NCBI GenBank assembly: GCA_028280515.1
Contig: JANQLP010000016.1
Span: forward strand, 1-64,000
Source of the DNA: Hyphomicrobiales bacterium
GTDB lineage: Bacteria; Pseudomonadota; Alphaproteobacteria; Rhizobiales; Methyloligellaceae
Length of the DNA stretch: 64,000 nt
Direction: 5' to 3'
The notes under the pieces were generated by a model. That model made no database searches, was not told the origin of the DNA, and was given only the letters and a program-made list of their open reading frames with translations. This document shows, piece after piece, positions 7,505 through 16,664 of the stretch. The position numbers and the translations under genes were made by a program. Position 1 is the stretch's first letter, and each line of letters begins with the position of its first letter.

Positions 7505-8614
7505 TTAAAACCGGCGGAGGCCGATCTTCTTTAGCTTGCCGGTTACGATCTCGATTCGGCAAAGTGAACGAAACCGTTTCACAAGACCGTCCCTCGCTCG
7601 CATGCTGGGCTTTTCGAGCAAGTACCATGACAATGCGGCGACGGGCAGGGTGAAGAGCACCGAGATGACGAAAAATGCGATCGGGTCTATTTCCGAGTTC
7701 AGCGTGAAAATCGTCTGCTGGATTGGAAAGGCGAAGATATACAGGCCGTAGGAAAAGTCGCCGCTGCGTGCAAAAGCCTCGCTCGGCGACGACGGCAGAA
7801 ACGCAATCCACAAGATTACGCTCGCAAACAGCAGCTTCTCGCTAACTTCATAGGCAACCGTATCGCGAAGAAGATACGCCAGTAAGGCCAGCGACAGGAT
7901 CAGGGGCGGACCGAGAGGAATGTGCTTGCGACAAAGATAGGCGGCCGACCCGATGAAAAACGCCGGGAGCAGGTGAAGTAAATTGTTGAGTGCACCGCTC
8001 GAGGCGGACCAGGGCTGCTGAAACCGGCCCCAAACATAGGCGACAAATAGGGCGAAAAGGGCAACGTAGAGGATGCGTTGCAGGCGCAACCGGCTCATTG
8101 CCACAAGGACCCCCAGCAGGACATATGCCGCAAGCTCGTATTTTAGCGTCCACAAAGGAACATTGACCTTGCTGGCCTCGGGCAAGCTAGTAAAGACGCC
8201 AGGCAAACTTCGGTCGACCTGCAAGGTCGATCCGGCCCCCGCCACATACTGCCAGACGGACGGATCGGAAAAATAGGTCGACGGATGGAGGGAGGAGACA
8301 ATCGGCCCCAGGATCAGCGCCGTGAACAGGACCGCGACAAGCAGGGCGGGAAAGACACGTAACAGCCGCCCGAAGGCGTAGCGCACCAGATCGTCATTTC
8401 GAACAACACTCTGGGTGACCAGAAAGCCGCTGAGCAGGAAGAAGACATCGACGGCGTAATGTCCGATGGATGTGCCTGTCAACGAAACGAGCGGTTCCGA
8501 TGCATACCGTCCGGTGGGAATCGAGTAGCTGTGCGTTAGAATCACACAAAGGGCAGCGAAGTGCCGGATCAGATGAAAATTATTGGCTCGGCCGTCGTGA
8601 GCGTAACGTGTCAT
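7505..8614 (-). CDS. Acyltransferase 3 family membrane protein
   Basis: This 369-aa protein has about ten membrane helices and matches the OafA/YrhL acyltransferase-3 family, which transfers acetyl or other acyl groups to extracellular sugars. Supporting motifs are FHLIRHFAALCVILTHSY near the N-terminus (the family's RxxAAxxVxxxH-type block), VDVFFLLSGFLVTQS, and FGRLLRVFPALL. The C-terminus ends in a short basic tail after SWYLLEKPS. The ATG at 8614 (MTRYAHD) is chosen; a TTG at 8650 would add 12 residues. No sugar-synthesis genes adjoin it, so the acceptor (O-antigen, exopolysaccharide or glucan) is unknown. Confidence 0.9.
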   Translation of the reverse strand: MTRYAHDGRANNFHLIRHFAALCVILTHSYSIPTGRYASEPLVSLTGTSIGHYAVDVFFLLSGFLVTQSVVRNDDLVRYAFGRLLRVFPALLVAVLFTALILGPIVSSLHPSTYFSDPSVWQYVAGAGSTLQVDRSLPGVFTSLPEASKVNVPLWTLKYELAAYVLLGVLVAMSRLRLQRILYVALFALFVAYVWGRFQQPWSASSGALNNLLHLLPAFFIGSAAYLCRKHIPLGPPLILSLALLAYLLRDTVAYEVSEKLLFASVILWIAFLPSSPSEAFARSGDFSYGLYIFAFPIQQTIFTLNSEIDPIAFFVISVLFTLPVAALSWYLLEKPSMRARDGLVKRFRSLCRIEIVTGKLKKIGLRRF

Positions 8615-8720
8615 TGCTGGTTTTCGGTTTCGAGACTGGTCTTGAGCCAAACCATCGGAACGGATACCGCCAACAACGCTACTTGGAGACGGATTCAGCC
8701 ACTATGAAATACTGCTGGAT

Positions 8721-8951
8721 TTACAAAACCGTAAATTTGATGCCATGCGCGTGGCCGGGTGCGGCGATCTCGTCGGTCGTACTGAGCACCGATATGGCGG
8801 CGGTCCCGCCGACAACAGGAGCATGCGTCGGCGGCACAAGACGGAGAGCCAGAAGGAGCGCAATAAGGCTCGCCAGAACGACGATGCGGAACGCTGCGTG
8901 GCATACGCTCGAGTTGATGGGCTCCCCGCTAATGCTCTGCATCGTTCTCAT
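8721..8951 (-). CDS. Possible small single-helix membrane protein
   Basis: This 76-aa frame encodes one hydrophobic helix (FRIVVLASLIALLLALRLV) followed by a short polar tail. GAGGGAAT directly precedes the ATG, which is close, and a second ATG four codons in has better spacing. It lies between the NicO exporter and the acyltransferase on the same strand. I recognise no family. It could be a real small periplasm-facing peptide or chance. Confidence 0.35.
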   Translation of the reverse strand: MRTMQSISGEPINSSVCHAAFRIVVLASLIALLLALRLVPPTHAPVVGGTAAISVLSTTDEIAAPGHAHGIKFTVL

Positions 8952-9013
8952 ATTCCCTCAACGCGGCTTTGCTAAATCCCCTGAGGGGTGATCAAGGACC
9001 AATGCGGATGTCT

Positions 9014-9742
9014 CTAGCTGTTCGACGCGACATAGATACCGAAGGCTGCGACACCGGCCGCACCAAAAACCTCCAGCCCGCGTCCGATCCGGCGCGGCCA
9101 GTCGCCGAACCGGTTGAGGATGCGCAACGTCTTGTCCCGAGCGAATATCGCCCCGAGTGCAAACAGTGCGAGTGTCGTTACAAGCCCGATTGCCATCGCC
9201 ATTGAGACCGCGAGGCCAGCGAGAACGACACCGTGTGAAACGGCATAAACCATGACGAAAGTAGTCAAGGGGCACGGCACGAGCCCAGTGGTGACAGCAA
9301 GGATGCCCGAGGTTTTAGCGGAACCGCCCTCGCGGGTCGCGCTGCGGTTGCGAAGCGCGCGCCAGAGCAACCACACACCAATCATTGCAACAAGCACACC
9401 GCTTGCAAGTTCGACGTCGGGCGCACGTCCTGCTCCGCCGAGCGTGCGCTGGAGCAAACTAAAGCCGGCAAGAACGAGGAGAATGGCCGAGAGCACATGG
9501 GTTACAGCCAGGGTGGCAGCCATCGATAAGCCTCGCCATGGATGACCGCCACAGCCGAGGAAATAGGACACGAGTACCGTCTTGCCGTGCCCAGGCATGA
9601 ACGCGTGGACGAAGCCGAAGAAAACAGCAGTGCCCACTGCGATGCCAAGTGCCGATGGATTCAATGATCCTGTGGCAACAGAGAGCTGCTTCGTCATCCC
9701 TCCGTACAACCACGTCTGTATCTCGACTAGGAGGTTCGTCAT
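9014..9742 (-). CDS. NicO family nickel/cobalt exporter (RcnA-like)
   Basis: The 242-aa inner-membrane protein has about six helices. The family signature HAFMPGHGKT (residues 46-55) supplies the His residues that bind Ni or Co, and GLVPCPLTT marks the second conserved loop. RcnA-type members export Ni(II)/Co(II); related NicO proteins may import. The usual His-rich cytoplasmic loop of E. coli RcnA is absent and replaced by a short loop (RNRSATREGGSAK). No RcnR-like repressor lies beside it. Metal specificity is inferred from the family. Confidence 0.85.
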   Translation of the reverse strand: MTNLLVEIQTWLYGGMTKQLSVATGSLNPSALGIAVGTAVFFGFVHAFMPGHGKTVLVSYFLGCGGHPWRGLSMAATLAVTHVLSAILLVLAGFSLLQRTLGGAGRAPDVELASGVLVAMIGVWLLWRALRNRSATREGGSAKTSGILAVTTGLVPCPLTTFVMVYAVSHGVVLAGLAVSMAMAIGLVTTLALFALGAIFARDKTLRILNRFGDWPRRIGRGLEVFGAAGVAAFGIYVASNS

Positions 9743-9976
9743 TGCATCGTGCTATTGAGCATCAGTGATCTAACCATGTCAGCCAACGGTTAGAATCGAT
9801 CAGACCGACGAACCACGTCTACACCCGCTTTGCAACCGAAAGCGGGCATCCGGCCGCATGCTTCCGGAGCAATAGGGATTTATGGCTGAGCGCGAGGCGG
9901 CGGTACCATTTCTCTCTCGCAGCCATCAGATCGCCGGACCAAGCGAGTTCCCTGGAAGTGATGGCGCCGACGCGCG

Positions 9977-10501
9977 CTATTGCCGGTGAAAGAGGTAATC
10001 CTGCCCCTTCTGCTGGGCATGGCAGTCGCTGCACGGAGAAACCGTGGTCCCGACCGGTTTCGCTCCCGTCGGCACCGTCATCCTGCCTTTCGGATCGTAC
10101 GACACCCACATCCAGTCACCGTGTTCCGGGTCATGGCCGGGCGCGCGTTTGACCATCACATTGACCGCCTTCAGATGCTTGCCCGGGTCTTTCGCAATCT
10201 CATCGAGGCTGGTTCCCGTGTCGCCATAGACGTGCTGCACGGCCACCTTGCCGGTATGGTCGCCGACCTTCACCTCGGAAACGGTTGTGGTTGCAGCCGG
10301 ACCATGGGGTTCCTTTGCGGGCTTCGGCGGTCCGGGCCTGGCGGATGCGCCGGCCAACCCGTTCTTCTCAAGCGCGCCCCACAGCTTCGCGGCGTAGTTC
10401 TGGTCTGCCTTCCGGGCATCTTTGGCATTGCCTGGAAAAGATGCGGTCAACGCAAGACCGACGCCCAACAGCAATCCACCGGAAATCCAGACAGCGCGCA
10501 T
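9977..10501 (-). CDS. Cytochrome P460 family c-type haem protein
   Basis: The 174-aa exported protein has an N-terminal signal helix (residues 5-20) and a C-terminal c-type haem site CSDCH at 157-161, ending DYLFHR. HGDWMWVSYDPKGRM at about 127-141 is typical of the P460 fold. Cytochromes P460 oxidise hydroxylamine or NO-related species in nitrifiers and methanotrophs; in alphaproteobacteria the role is usually unknown, and the cytochrome c'-beta branch binds NO. The start ATG (MRAVWIS) follows GGAGGAG at good spacing; the frame is open further upstream to 10603. It is divergent from the exported protein at 10705. Confidence 0.85.
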   Translation of the reverse strand: MRAVWISGGLLLGVGLALTASFPGNAKDARKADQNYAAKLWGALEKNGLAGASARPGPPKPAKEPHGPAATTTVSEVKVGDHTGKVAVQHVYGDTGTSLDEIAKDPGKHLKAVNVMVKRAPGHDPEHGDWMWVSYDPKGRMTVPTGAKPVGTTVSPCSDCHAQQKGQDYLFHRQ

Positions 10502-10704
10502 GGGGAACTCCTCCACGGTTTCCGGAGACTCCGCCACAAATCCCCGTATGACCTCTTCGACATGAAAATGGTGAAAAGAAGTTGCAATCTCAAGACAGGC
10601 CATCTTTTAGGACGGGCCACCTTTTAGTAAGACGATACGATGGTTTTCCCAGTCGTAACGGCGGATTGACTGTCCGCCGCCGCAAACTCAAGGGGGTCAG
10701 CAAG

Positions 10705-11127
10705 ATGAGCCTTCGTAACTCCGCGATCGCAACGCTCCTCGCCTTCACACTTACCGGGTCGCTGCCGGGCCCTGCCACCGCCGCGGACAAACAGACACCG
10801 GCCGAACTGGTGGGCGTGCCCCTTTCCCTCGTCTATGCGGCGAAGATGGACGGCCCCAACAACCACATCGCCTTCACCGTCATGCTCCAGGTGGCGGACA
10901 AGCGCGTTCCGGCGATTTTCGAGGGCAAGCCTCAGCATCCCGTGTTGGATGCGCTCGCGGCGATTCAGGCCGAGATCGACGATGGCGACAACGAGACCAT
11001 CACCATTAACGCGACGCTCCTCGGTTCGATGCCGAATGCGACCTATCCCCACGGCGCCTATGTCATCAAGGACATCCGGGTAGGCGACTATTTCTGGCAA
11101 AGCGACTATTTCAAATACAAGGGCTGA
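10705..11127 (+). CDS. Exported hypothetical protein
   Basis: The 140-aa protein has a clear Sec signal peptide ending near ATAAD (residue 27). The mature part is acidic with GVPLSLVYAAKMDGPNNHIAF and a C-terminal DYFWQSDYFKYKG. I recognise no domain. The start ATG (MSLRNSA) is preceded by AGGGGGT at good distance. It is divergent from the cytochrome P460 gene with 203 nt between, so the two may share control, but nothing else links them. Confidence 0.65.
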   Translation: MSLRNSAIATLLAFTLTGSLPGPATAADKQTPAELVGVPLSLVYAAKMDGPNNHIAFTVMLQVADKRVPAIFEGKPQHPVLDALAAIQAEIDDGDNETITINATLLGSMPNATYPHGAYVIKDIRVGDYFWQSDYFKYKG

Positions 11128-11541
11128 GTGGCCCGTCTTCGGGACGGTCGCGCGTCGAAGATGGAAGACGCGTCGCGCAACCTGAAACGGGCGATCAGGT
11201 GTCGTTCATGCGGCTCGAAGGCCGCGGTGCCAGCGTCGAAGCGCCCTCCGGTCTTCCCTCATCCCAGAGGAACGATCAGCCGGGACACCGTGCCGGCACC
11301 GGGCGTTGAGGTGATCTCGAAGGTCATGCCGTAGTGCCGCGCGAACCCGTTGCGGCGGGCGTCGACGGCCTAGACGATGCGCGTCTCATCCTGCGCAGCA
11401 CGAAGGTGGCGGGGAGTCTAGCAACGCTGACTGTCGGTCTGGATGGGGCGCTCATCCCATATTGAAGCGCACGGAGCATGTGCCCGTGAGACTCGAGATG
11501 ACTTGCGAAAGGGGAGGCGTCAAGCGCTTGAGTAGATGAGA
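11128..11541. other. Intergenic stretch with gene debris
   Basis: No intact gene is seen. The centre carries the minus-strand fragment described at 11259-11372. GC-rich inverted repeats just after 11127 (around GTCGCGCGTC / GACGCGTCGCG) may form a terminator for the exported protein gene. Confidence 0.4.
11259..11372 (-). pseudogene. Possible C-terminal remnant of a sensor kinase ATPase domain
   Basis: Reading minus-strand, the frame gives ARRNGFARHYGMTFEITS then TPGAGTVSRLIVPLG and a TGA stop. This resembles the last strand of a histidine-kinase ATPase domain (RHGG..E..S.PG.GT...L.LPL). An in-frame TAG at 11370-11372 cuts it from the preceding codons. There is no start codon or upstream kinase core. 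The match is short, so the call is tentative. Confidence 0.35.
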
Positions 11542-11841
11542 CTACGCCGTGCCCTGCGGCGGGCCGCCCATGGTGGTGTCCTCGAGGATCTGCTGTTCGA
11601 TTTCATCGAGCAGTTCGGAAAGCGTCCGCTCCAGCTCCTCGCGCGGGACGCCTTCTTCCAGAAGTGCGCCGAGCAGCCCCGCCGCGCCGTGCAGCGCAAG
11701 CGAGACGCGCGCCAGCCCGTTTCTCTGCTCCCACGCCGCCGCTGCCGGCAGGAGGATCGCATCGACCAGGTCCTGGGTCCGGCACACCGGACAGTCCTCC
11801 CCCATGTCATGCTCGGTCAAGGCTTCGAGATCAGTCGTCAT
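11542..11841 (-). CDS. Small acidic helical hypothetical protein with CPVC
   Basis: The 99-aa protein is acidic and helical with one CxxC pair (EDCPVCRTQDLVDAI) near residue 17. A long amphipathic helix (EELERTLSELLDEIEQQIL) precedes the C-terminus. I do not recognise it; the CxxC could bind metal or act in redox chemistry. The start ATG (MTTDLEAL) is preceded by AAAGGGAT at good spacing; an upstream ATG at 11862 is less likely. It stands alone between the debris region and the LysR gene, on the same strand as LysR. Confidence 0.6.
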   Translation of the reverse strand: MTTDLEALTEHDMGEDCPVCRTQDLVDAILLPAAAAWEQRNGLARVSLALHGAAGLLGALLEEGVPREELERTLSELLDEIEQQILEDTTMGGPPQGTA

Positions 11842-11975
11842 GGGGCATCCCTTTCCATACACAACGAACCGGTGTTCGCATCATAATCCGCTGGACCCGC
11901 GGATAGCACGGGAGACATCGGGTCGGGCTCCCGGTATATTTTCACAGTCGCTCCAGTCAAGGTCCCAACGCTCCA

Positions 11976-12890
11976 TTATCGATACGCTTGTGACCACGCG
12001 TCGTCCGGCGTGGTGGCGCGTATGTGCCGCATAAAGGCCCGCGCGGCCGAGCTTTGCGGTTTCCCGGCAGGCAACAGGAACGACGTCCGGTATTCGATAC
12101 CCGGCTCGAAGGCGCGGATGGCGACGTCATTGGCAAGGGTCAGGGCGACCGGAAACGGATTCAACAGCGTCACGCCGAGTCCGATCCGGACGAACTCAAT
12201 CGCCGAGACGACAGTGGACGTCTCGATAATGATTTTGGCCTCCACGCCAGCCTTCAACAGCAGTTGATTGACGGTCGAACGGCTCGCGTGACGCTTGGTC
12301 ATGACGACCAGCGACTGACCCTCCAGATGTTCAATACGGACAACCTTCCTGGTGCACAGCCGATGGTCGAGCGGCATCGCGCATATCATTTTTGATTTGC
12401 GAAACGGCACGACTTTCACGCCGGGATGGCGCGGTACGATGTCGGCAACGACAATATCGAAGCGTTCGTCCAGTATGCCCTTTTCGAGCACATCGGAGGA
12501 GCAGATCTCGAAATTGACGCTGATATTTCCCGACCGGTTGACGAAATGGCCGATCCTGCTTTGCAGGAAGCGGTGCGCGATTGTCGGCGGCGAGGCTATG
12601 CGCAGCGTTCGGCGTTTGCCGCTCGTTTGGGCCGTACCGTGAATCTGGTTGAGCGAGTCAAAGATCGGACTGAGCGTCTCGTTGAGCGAGATCGCCTCGG
12701 CTGTCGGTTGCATCCGGCCATCCTCCCTGATGAAGAGCGTCCGGTTGAGACGGGCTTCGAGCTTGGCGATGGCGCGGCTTACCGCTGATTGGGAAATGCC
12801 GAGCTGTCGACCGGCGGCCGTCGTGGTCCCCGTGATAATCATTGCACGGAGTGCTTCATACTCTCGCAAGCTATGCCAGTTGGCTCTCAT
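11976..12890 (-). CDS. LysR family transcriptional regulator
   Basis: The 304-aa protein has an N-terminal winged helix-turn-helix (YEALRAMIITGTTTAAGRQL then GISQSAVSRAIAKLEARLN) and a LysR substrate-binding domain. It is divergently transcribed from the peptide transporter operon, with an 8-bp-arm palindrome between them, so it most likely controls that operon and itself in response to a peptide or amino acid ligand. The ATG of MRANWHSL is chosen because it begins the standard domain; the frame is open to 12971 but that would run over the palindrome. Confidence 0.9.
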   Translation of the reverse strand: MRANWHSLREYEALRAMIITGTTTAAGRQLGISQSAVSRAIAKLEARLNRTLFIREDGRMQPTAEAISLNETLSPIFDSLNQIHGTAQTSGKRRTLRIASPPTIAHRFLQSRIGHFVNRSGNISVNFEICSSDVLEKGILDERFDIVVADIVPRHPGVKVVPFRKSKMICAMPLDHRLCTRKVVRIEHLEGQSLVVMTKRHASRSTVNQLLLKAGVEAKIIIETSTVVSAIEFVRIGLGVTLLNPFPVALTLANDVAIRAFEPGIEYRTSFLLPAGKPQSSAARAFMRHIRATTPDDAWSQAYR

Positions 12891-12950
12891 GAACAGCCGA
12901 TGCGGTTGAGTGGGCTTTAACTGCGGTGGTCCGAAGTATATCTGCCTCAA

Positions 12951-12970
12951 TGGTTCTAATTCTAGAACCA
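12951..12970. promoter_or_regulatory. Palindromic operator candidate, LysR / peptide ABC operon
   Basis: TGGTTCTA-ATTC-TAGAACCA is a perfect dyad with 8-bp arms in the divergent promoter region, 60 nt from the LysR start and 125 nt from the transporter start. It contains a T-N11-A core as LysR sites do. Confidence 0.55.
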
Positions 12971-13095
12971 AAACGCATAGACAAATTCTTCCGTTGCACA
13001 GAAACTTCGTTTACGCTTGCCGTCACTCATGCCCGCAGCTGTGCAGCGCGGGCATATTCAGCACAATCAAACTTGCCAAGGGAGGAGTAAAGCGT

Positions 13096-14679
13096 ATGTC
13101 TCGAGTCAAAGTGATATTCGCTGCATTTGTCGCGGTGCTGATCGCCTTCTCGGCGCCGGCGCTTGCGAAGGATGTCAAGATCGGCCTGGCGACCGAACCG
13201 ACGTCGATCGACCCGCATTTTCACAATCTGTCGCCCAACAACGCTCTGGCGCGGCACATCTTTGACCGGCTGGTCCATACCGACGAGAACCAGACCCTGA
13301 TCCCGGGGCTCGCCGTGTCCTGGAAGCCGGTGAACGACACCACATGGGAATTCAAGCTGCGTGAAGACGTGAAGTGGCACGACGGTTCGCCGTTTACCGC
13401 GGACGATGTGGTTTTCACCTTCACGCGGGCCGTCAACGTGCCGAACAGCCCGTCCGGTTTCGGCACCTATCTGAAGGGCAAGGAGGCCGTCAAGGTCGAC
13501 GACCACACGGTGCACATCAAGACCCCTGAGCCCTATCCGCTGATGCCGAACGACATGTCGACCTTCTCGATCGTGTCGAAGAAGAACGGCGAGGGCGCAT
13601 CGACCGAAGACTACAATTCCGGCAAGGCCGCGATTGGAACGGGCCCGTTCAAGTTCAAGGCATATGTCCCGGGCGACAAGTTCGCGTTCGTCCGCAACGA
13701 CGACTATTGGGGCGACAAGGCGGTCTGGGCGGAAGTGACGCTGAAGCCGATCAAGTCCTCGCCGTCGCGGGTCGCGGCCCTGCTCGCCGGCGATGTCGAC
13801 ATGATCGAACAGGTTCCGACCACCGACATCGAGCAGTTGAAGAAAGAGCCGAAGGTCTCGCTCAGCCAGGGCGTGTCGAACCGGGTGATCTACCTGCATC
13901 TCGATCACAAGCGCGACAACTCGCCGTTCGTGAAAGCGAAGGGTGGCGGCGACATCAAGAACCCGCTGAAGGATCAGCGCGTCCGCAAGGCGATCTCCAA
14001 GTCGATCAACCGCGACGCCATCGTCAATCGCGTGATGGAAGACGTGGCGATCAAGGCAGGGCAGCTGTTGCCGGAAGGTTTCTTCGGCGTATCGCCCAAT
14101 CTGAAGCCGGTCGAGTATGATCCGAAAGGCGCGAAGAAACTGCTCGAGGAAGCCGGTCTCAAGGACGGCTTCCAGCTCACCATTCACGGACCGAACGACC
14201 GCTACATCAACGACGCCAAGATCGCGGAAGCCGTGGCGCAGATGCTGACGCGCGTCGGTATCAAGACGGAAGTCGTGACCATGCCGCGTTCGGTCTACTT
14301 CAAGCGCGCATCGCGCGGCGGTCCGGACAAGACGCCGGAATTCAGCTTCATCCTCGTCGGCTGGGGCGCGGGCTCCGGTGAGGCATCCTCGCCGCTCAAG
14401 TCGCTGATCCACACCCACGACAAGAGCAAGGGCTTCGGTGCGTCGAACCGCGGTCGTTATTCCAACCCGGAAGTCGACAAGCTCATCGAAACCGCTCTTT
14501 CGACGGTGGACGACGCCAAGCGTCAGGATCTGCTGGCGAAGGCCACGGAAGTGGCGATCGAGGACGTCGCGATCATCCCGCTGCACTATCAGGTCAACAC
14601 GTGGGGAACCCGCAAGGGCCTGAAGTACAAGGCCCGCACGGACGAAGCCACCATGGCCGTCGGCGTGGTTGAGGAATAA
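13096..14679 (+). CDS. Peptide/nickel-type ABC transporter substrate-binding protein (SBP family 5)
   Basis: The 527-aa protein starts with a Sec signal peptide (cleavage near PALA-KD) and matches the DppA/OppA family: EPTSIDPHFHNLSPNNALA, FKLREDVKWHDGSPFTADDV and AAIGTGPFKF. It should capture peptides or related amines in the periplasm and deliver them to the permeases encoded next. The start ATG follows GGGAGGAG; the frame is open upstream to 12910 but that part is not family-like. First gene of the operon, divergent from LysR. Confidence 0.95.
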   Translation: MSRVKVIFAAFVAVLIAFSAPALAKDVKIGLATEPTSIDPHFHNLSPNNALARHIFDRLVHTDENQTLIPGLAVSWKPVNDTTWEFKLREDVKWHDGSPFTADDVVFTFTRAVNVPNSPSGFGTYLKGKEAVKVDDHTVHIKTPEPYPLMPNDMSTFSIVSKKNGEGASTEDYNSGKAAIGTGPFKFKAYVPGDKFAFVRNDDYWGDKAVWAEVTLKPIKSSPSRVAALLAGDVDMIEQVPTTDIEQLKKEPKVSLSQGVSNRVIYLHLDHKRDNSPFVKAKGGGDIKNPLKDQRVRKAISKSINRDAIVNRVMEDVAIKAGQLLPEGFFGVSPNLKPVEYDPKGAKKLLEEAGLKDGFQLTIHGPNDRYINDAKIAEAVAQMLTRVGIKTEVVTMPRSVYFKRASRGGPDKTPEFSFILVGWGAGSGEASSPLKSLIHTHDKSKGFGASNRGRYSNPEVDKLIETALSTVDDAKRQDLLAKATEVAIEDVAIIPLHYQVNTWGTRKGLKYKARTDEATMAVGVVEE

Positions 14680-14757
14680 TCGCCCAGACACAAGCGCGCC
14701 GGCTCATTCGCGAGCCGGCGCGCCTCGTTTTCGCGGCATGTCATCGGGGAGGGACGC

Positions 14758-15735
14758 ATGACGGCTTACGTGATCCGCAGGCTCATGCAGAGCGTGGTGG
14801 TCGTTCTCGTCATGTCCGTCATCGTGTTTTTCGGCGTCAATGTCGTCGGCGATCCCGTCGACATGCTGATCAACCCCGAAGCCGATCAGGAAGATATTGA
14901 GGCGGCGATCCGCGCGCTCGGCCTCGATAAGCCGATCGGCGAGCAATATCTTTACTTCCTCAAGAACGCGATCTCCGGAAACCTGGGCACGTCCTTCATC
15001 TTCGGCGAGCCGGCGCTCCAGCTCATCGTTCAGCGCATGCCGGCGACGCTTGAACTCGCCCTGACCGCATTGCTGATGGCGATCTTCCTCGGCATTCCGC
15101 TCGGGCTCTATGCCGGCCTGAGACCGGAATCAACCGCGTCCCGCACGATCATGGCCGGCTCCATCCTCGGCTTTTCGCTGCCGACATTCTGGGTCGGGCT
15201 GATGATGATCATGGTGTTTGCGGTCATGCTCGGGTGGCTGCCTTCCACCGGGCGCGGCGAAACCGCGACATTCCTCGGCATCACGTCGAGCCTGTTCACG
15301 CTGGACGGTCTCCAGCACATCTTCATGCCGGCGCTCAATCTGGCGTTGCTGAAGATATCGCTCGTCATCCGGCTGACGCGTGCCGGTACGCGTGAGGCGA
15401 TCCATCAGGATTACATCAAATTCGCCCGCGCCAAGGGGCTGTCGACCCACCGCGTCATTCTCGTTCACCTGCTCAAGAACATTCTCATCCCGGTCGTCAC
15501 GGTCATCGGGCTGGAGTTCGGAAGCCTGGTGGCCTTCTCGGTCGTCACCGAGACGATCTTCGCCTGGCCGGGCATGGGCAAACTGCTGATCGACTCGATC
15601 CAGCAGCTCGATCGGCCGGTTATCGTGGCCTACCTCATCATCATCGTGCTGTTGTTTGTCACCCTCAATCTGATCGTGGATATCCTTTATTCGATCCTCG
15701 ATCCGCGCGTGCGTCTGGGAGAGCGGAGAGCATGA
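14758..15735 (+). CDS. Peptide ABC transporter permease (DppB-like)
   Basis: This 325-aa protein has six membrane helices and the BPD_transp_1 domain. An N-terminal cap of the DppB type (MTAYVIRRLMQSVVVVLVMS) and the EAA loop (TREAIHQDYIKFARAKGLS) are visible. It forms the channel with the next permease. It lies 78 nt after the binding protein, with GGGAGGG upstream of the ATG, and its last codons overlap the next gene. Confidence 0.95.
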   Translation: MTAYVIRRLMQSVVVVLVMSVIVFFGVNVVGDPVDMLINPEADQEDIEAAIRALGLDKPIGEQYLYFLKNAISGNLGTSFIFGEPALQLIVQRMPATLELALTALLMAIFLGIPLGLYAGLRPESTASRTIMAGSILGFSLPTFWVGLMMIMVFAVMLGWLPSTGRGETATFLGITSSLFTLDGLQHIFMPALNLALLKISLVIRLTRAGTREAIHQDYIKFARAKGLSTHRVILVHLLKNILIPVVTVIGLEFGSLVAFSVVTETIFAWPGMGKLLIDSIQQLDRPVIVAYLIIIVLLFVTLNLIVDILYSILDPRVRLGERRA

Positions 15736-16664
15736 CGAGCGTTGAACAGACCGAGCTTGAGCTTGTCGACGAGCAGTATGAACGCGCCCTGGTACAGACA
15801 CCGTTCCAGCGGTTCCGCGCTGACTTCCTGGAGAGCAAGATCGCGGCCGTTGCGCTCATTACGCTCGTCGTCATCATCTTCGTCGCCATCTTCGCACCGC
15901 TGATCGCGCCCCAGAATCCCTATGATCTGGCGCAGGTGAGCGTGCTCGACTCACGCCTGCCGCCCGGAACGAAAAGCGAGTTCGGCTACACGTTCCTGCT
16001 CGGCACCGACGGGGCGGGCCGCGATCTGTTCAGCGCCATCCTGTACGGGCTGCGTATTTCGCTGTCGGTCGGCGTGATGAGCGGTTTCATCGCTCTGGTG
16101 ATCGGTTCGGCCGTTGGCCTCATCGCCGCTTACGCGGGCGGGCGCGTTGATTCCGTGATCATGCGTATCGTCGATATCCAGCTTTCGTTTCCGGCGATCC
16201 TGATCGCGCTGATGCTGCTGGCGGTGTTCGGCAAGGGTGTCGACAAGATCATGATCGCCCTGGTGACGGTGCAGTGGGCCTATTACGCGCGGACCGTGCG
16301 CGGCACGGCTCTGGTTGAACGATCAAAGGAATATGTGGAAGCTGGCGTTTGTCTTGGCCTCAGCCGGAACCGCATCCTCTTCCGGCATATCCTCCCGAAC
16401 TGTCTGGCGCCGCTGATCGTGGTCGGCACCGTGCAGACCGCGCATGCCATTGCGCTTGAAGCGACGCTGTCGTTCCTCGGCGTCGGCCTGCCGCAGACCG
16501 AACCGTCCCTCGGGCTGCTGATCTCGAACGGGTTCGAGTACATGTTGAGCGGGCGCTACTGGATCAGCTTCTTCCCCGGCATCGCATTGCTGTTGACGAT
16601 CGTGTCGATCAACCTCGTCGGCGATCAGCTCCGCGACGTCCTCAATCCCCGGCTTGACCGATGA
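15732..16664 (+). CDS. Peptide ABC transporter permease (DppC-like)
   Basis: The 310-aa protein has an N-terminal OppC-type cap with one helix, then the BPD_transp_1 domain with five more helices. The EAA motif is VERSKEYVEAGVCLGLSR. GTDGAGRDLFSAILYGLRIS is a DppC/OppC hallmark. It overlaps the previous and next genes by ATGA, so the set is translationally coupled. Confidence 0.95.
   Translation: MTSVEQTELELVDEQYERALVQTPFQRFRADFLESKIAAVALITLVVIIFVAIFAPLIAPQNPYDLAQVSVLDSRLPPGTKSEFGYTFLLGTDGAGRDLFSAILYGLRISLSVGVMSGFIALVIGSAVGLIAAYAGGRVDSVIMRIVDIQLSFPAILIALMLLAVFGKGVDKIMIALVTVQWAYYARTVRGTALVERSKEYVEAGVCLGLSRNRILFRHILPNCLAPLIVVGTVQTAHAIALEATLSFLGVGLPQTEPSLGLLISNGFEYMLSGRYWISFFPGIALLLTIVSINLVGDQLRDVLNPRLDR

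Noticed and set aside
13027-14691. 554-codon minus-strand ORF
   Set aside because: It is antisense to the peptide-binding protein gene, rich in Arg, Asp and His as expected of a GC-rich shadow frame.
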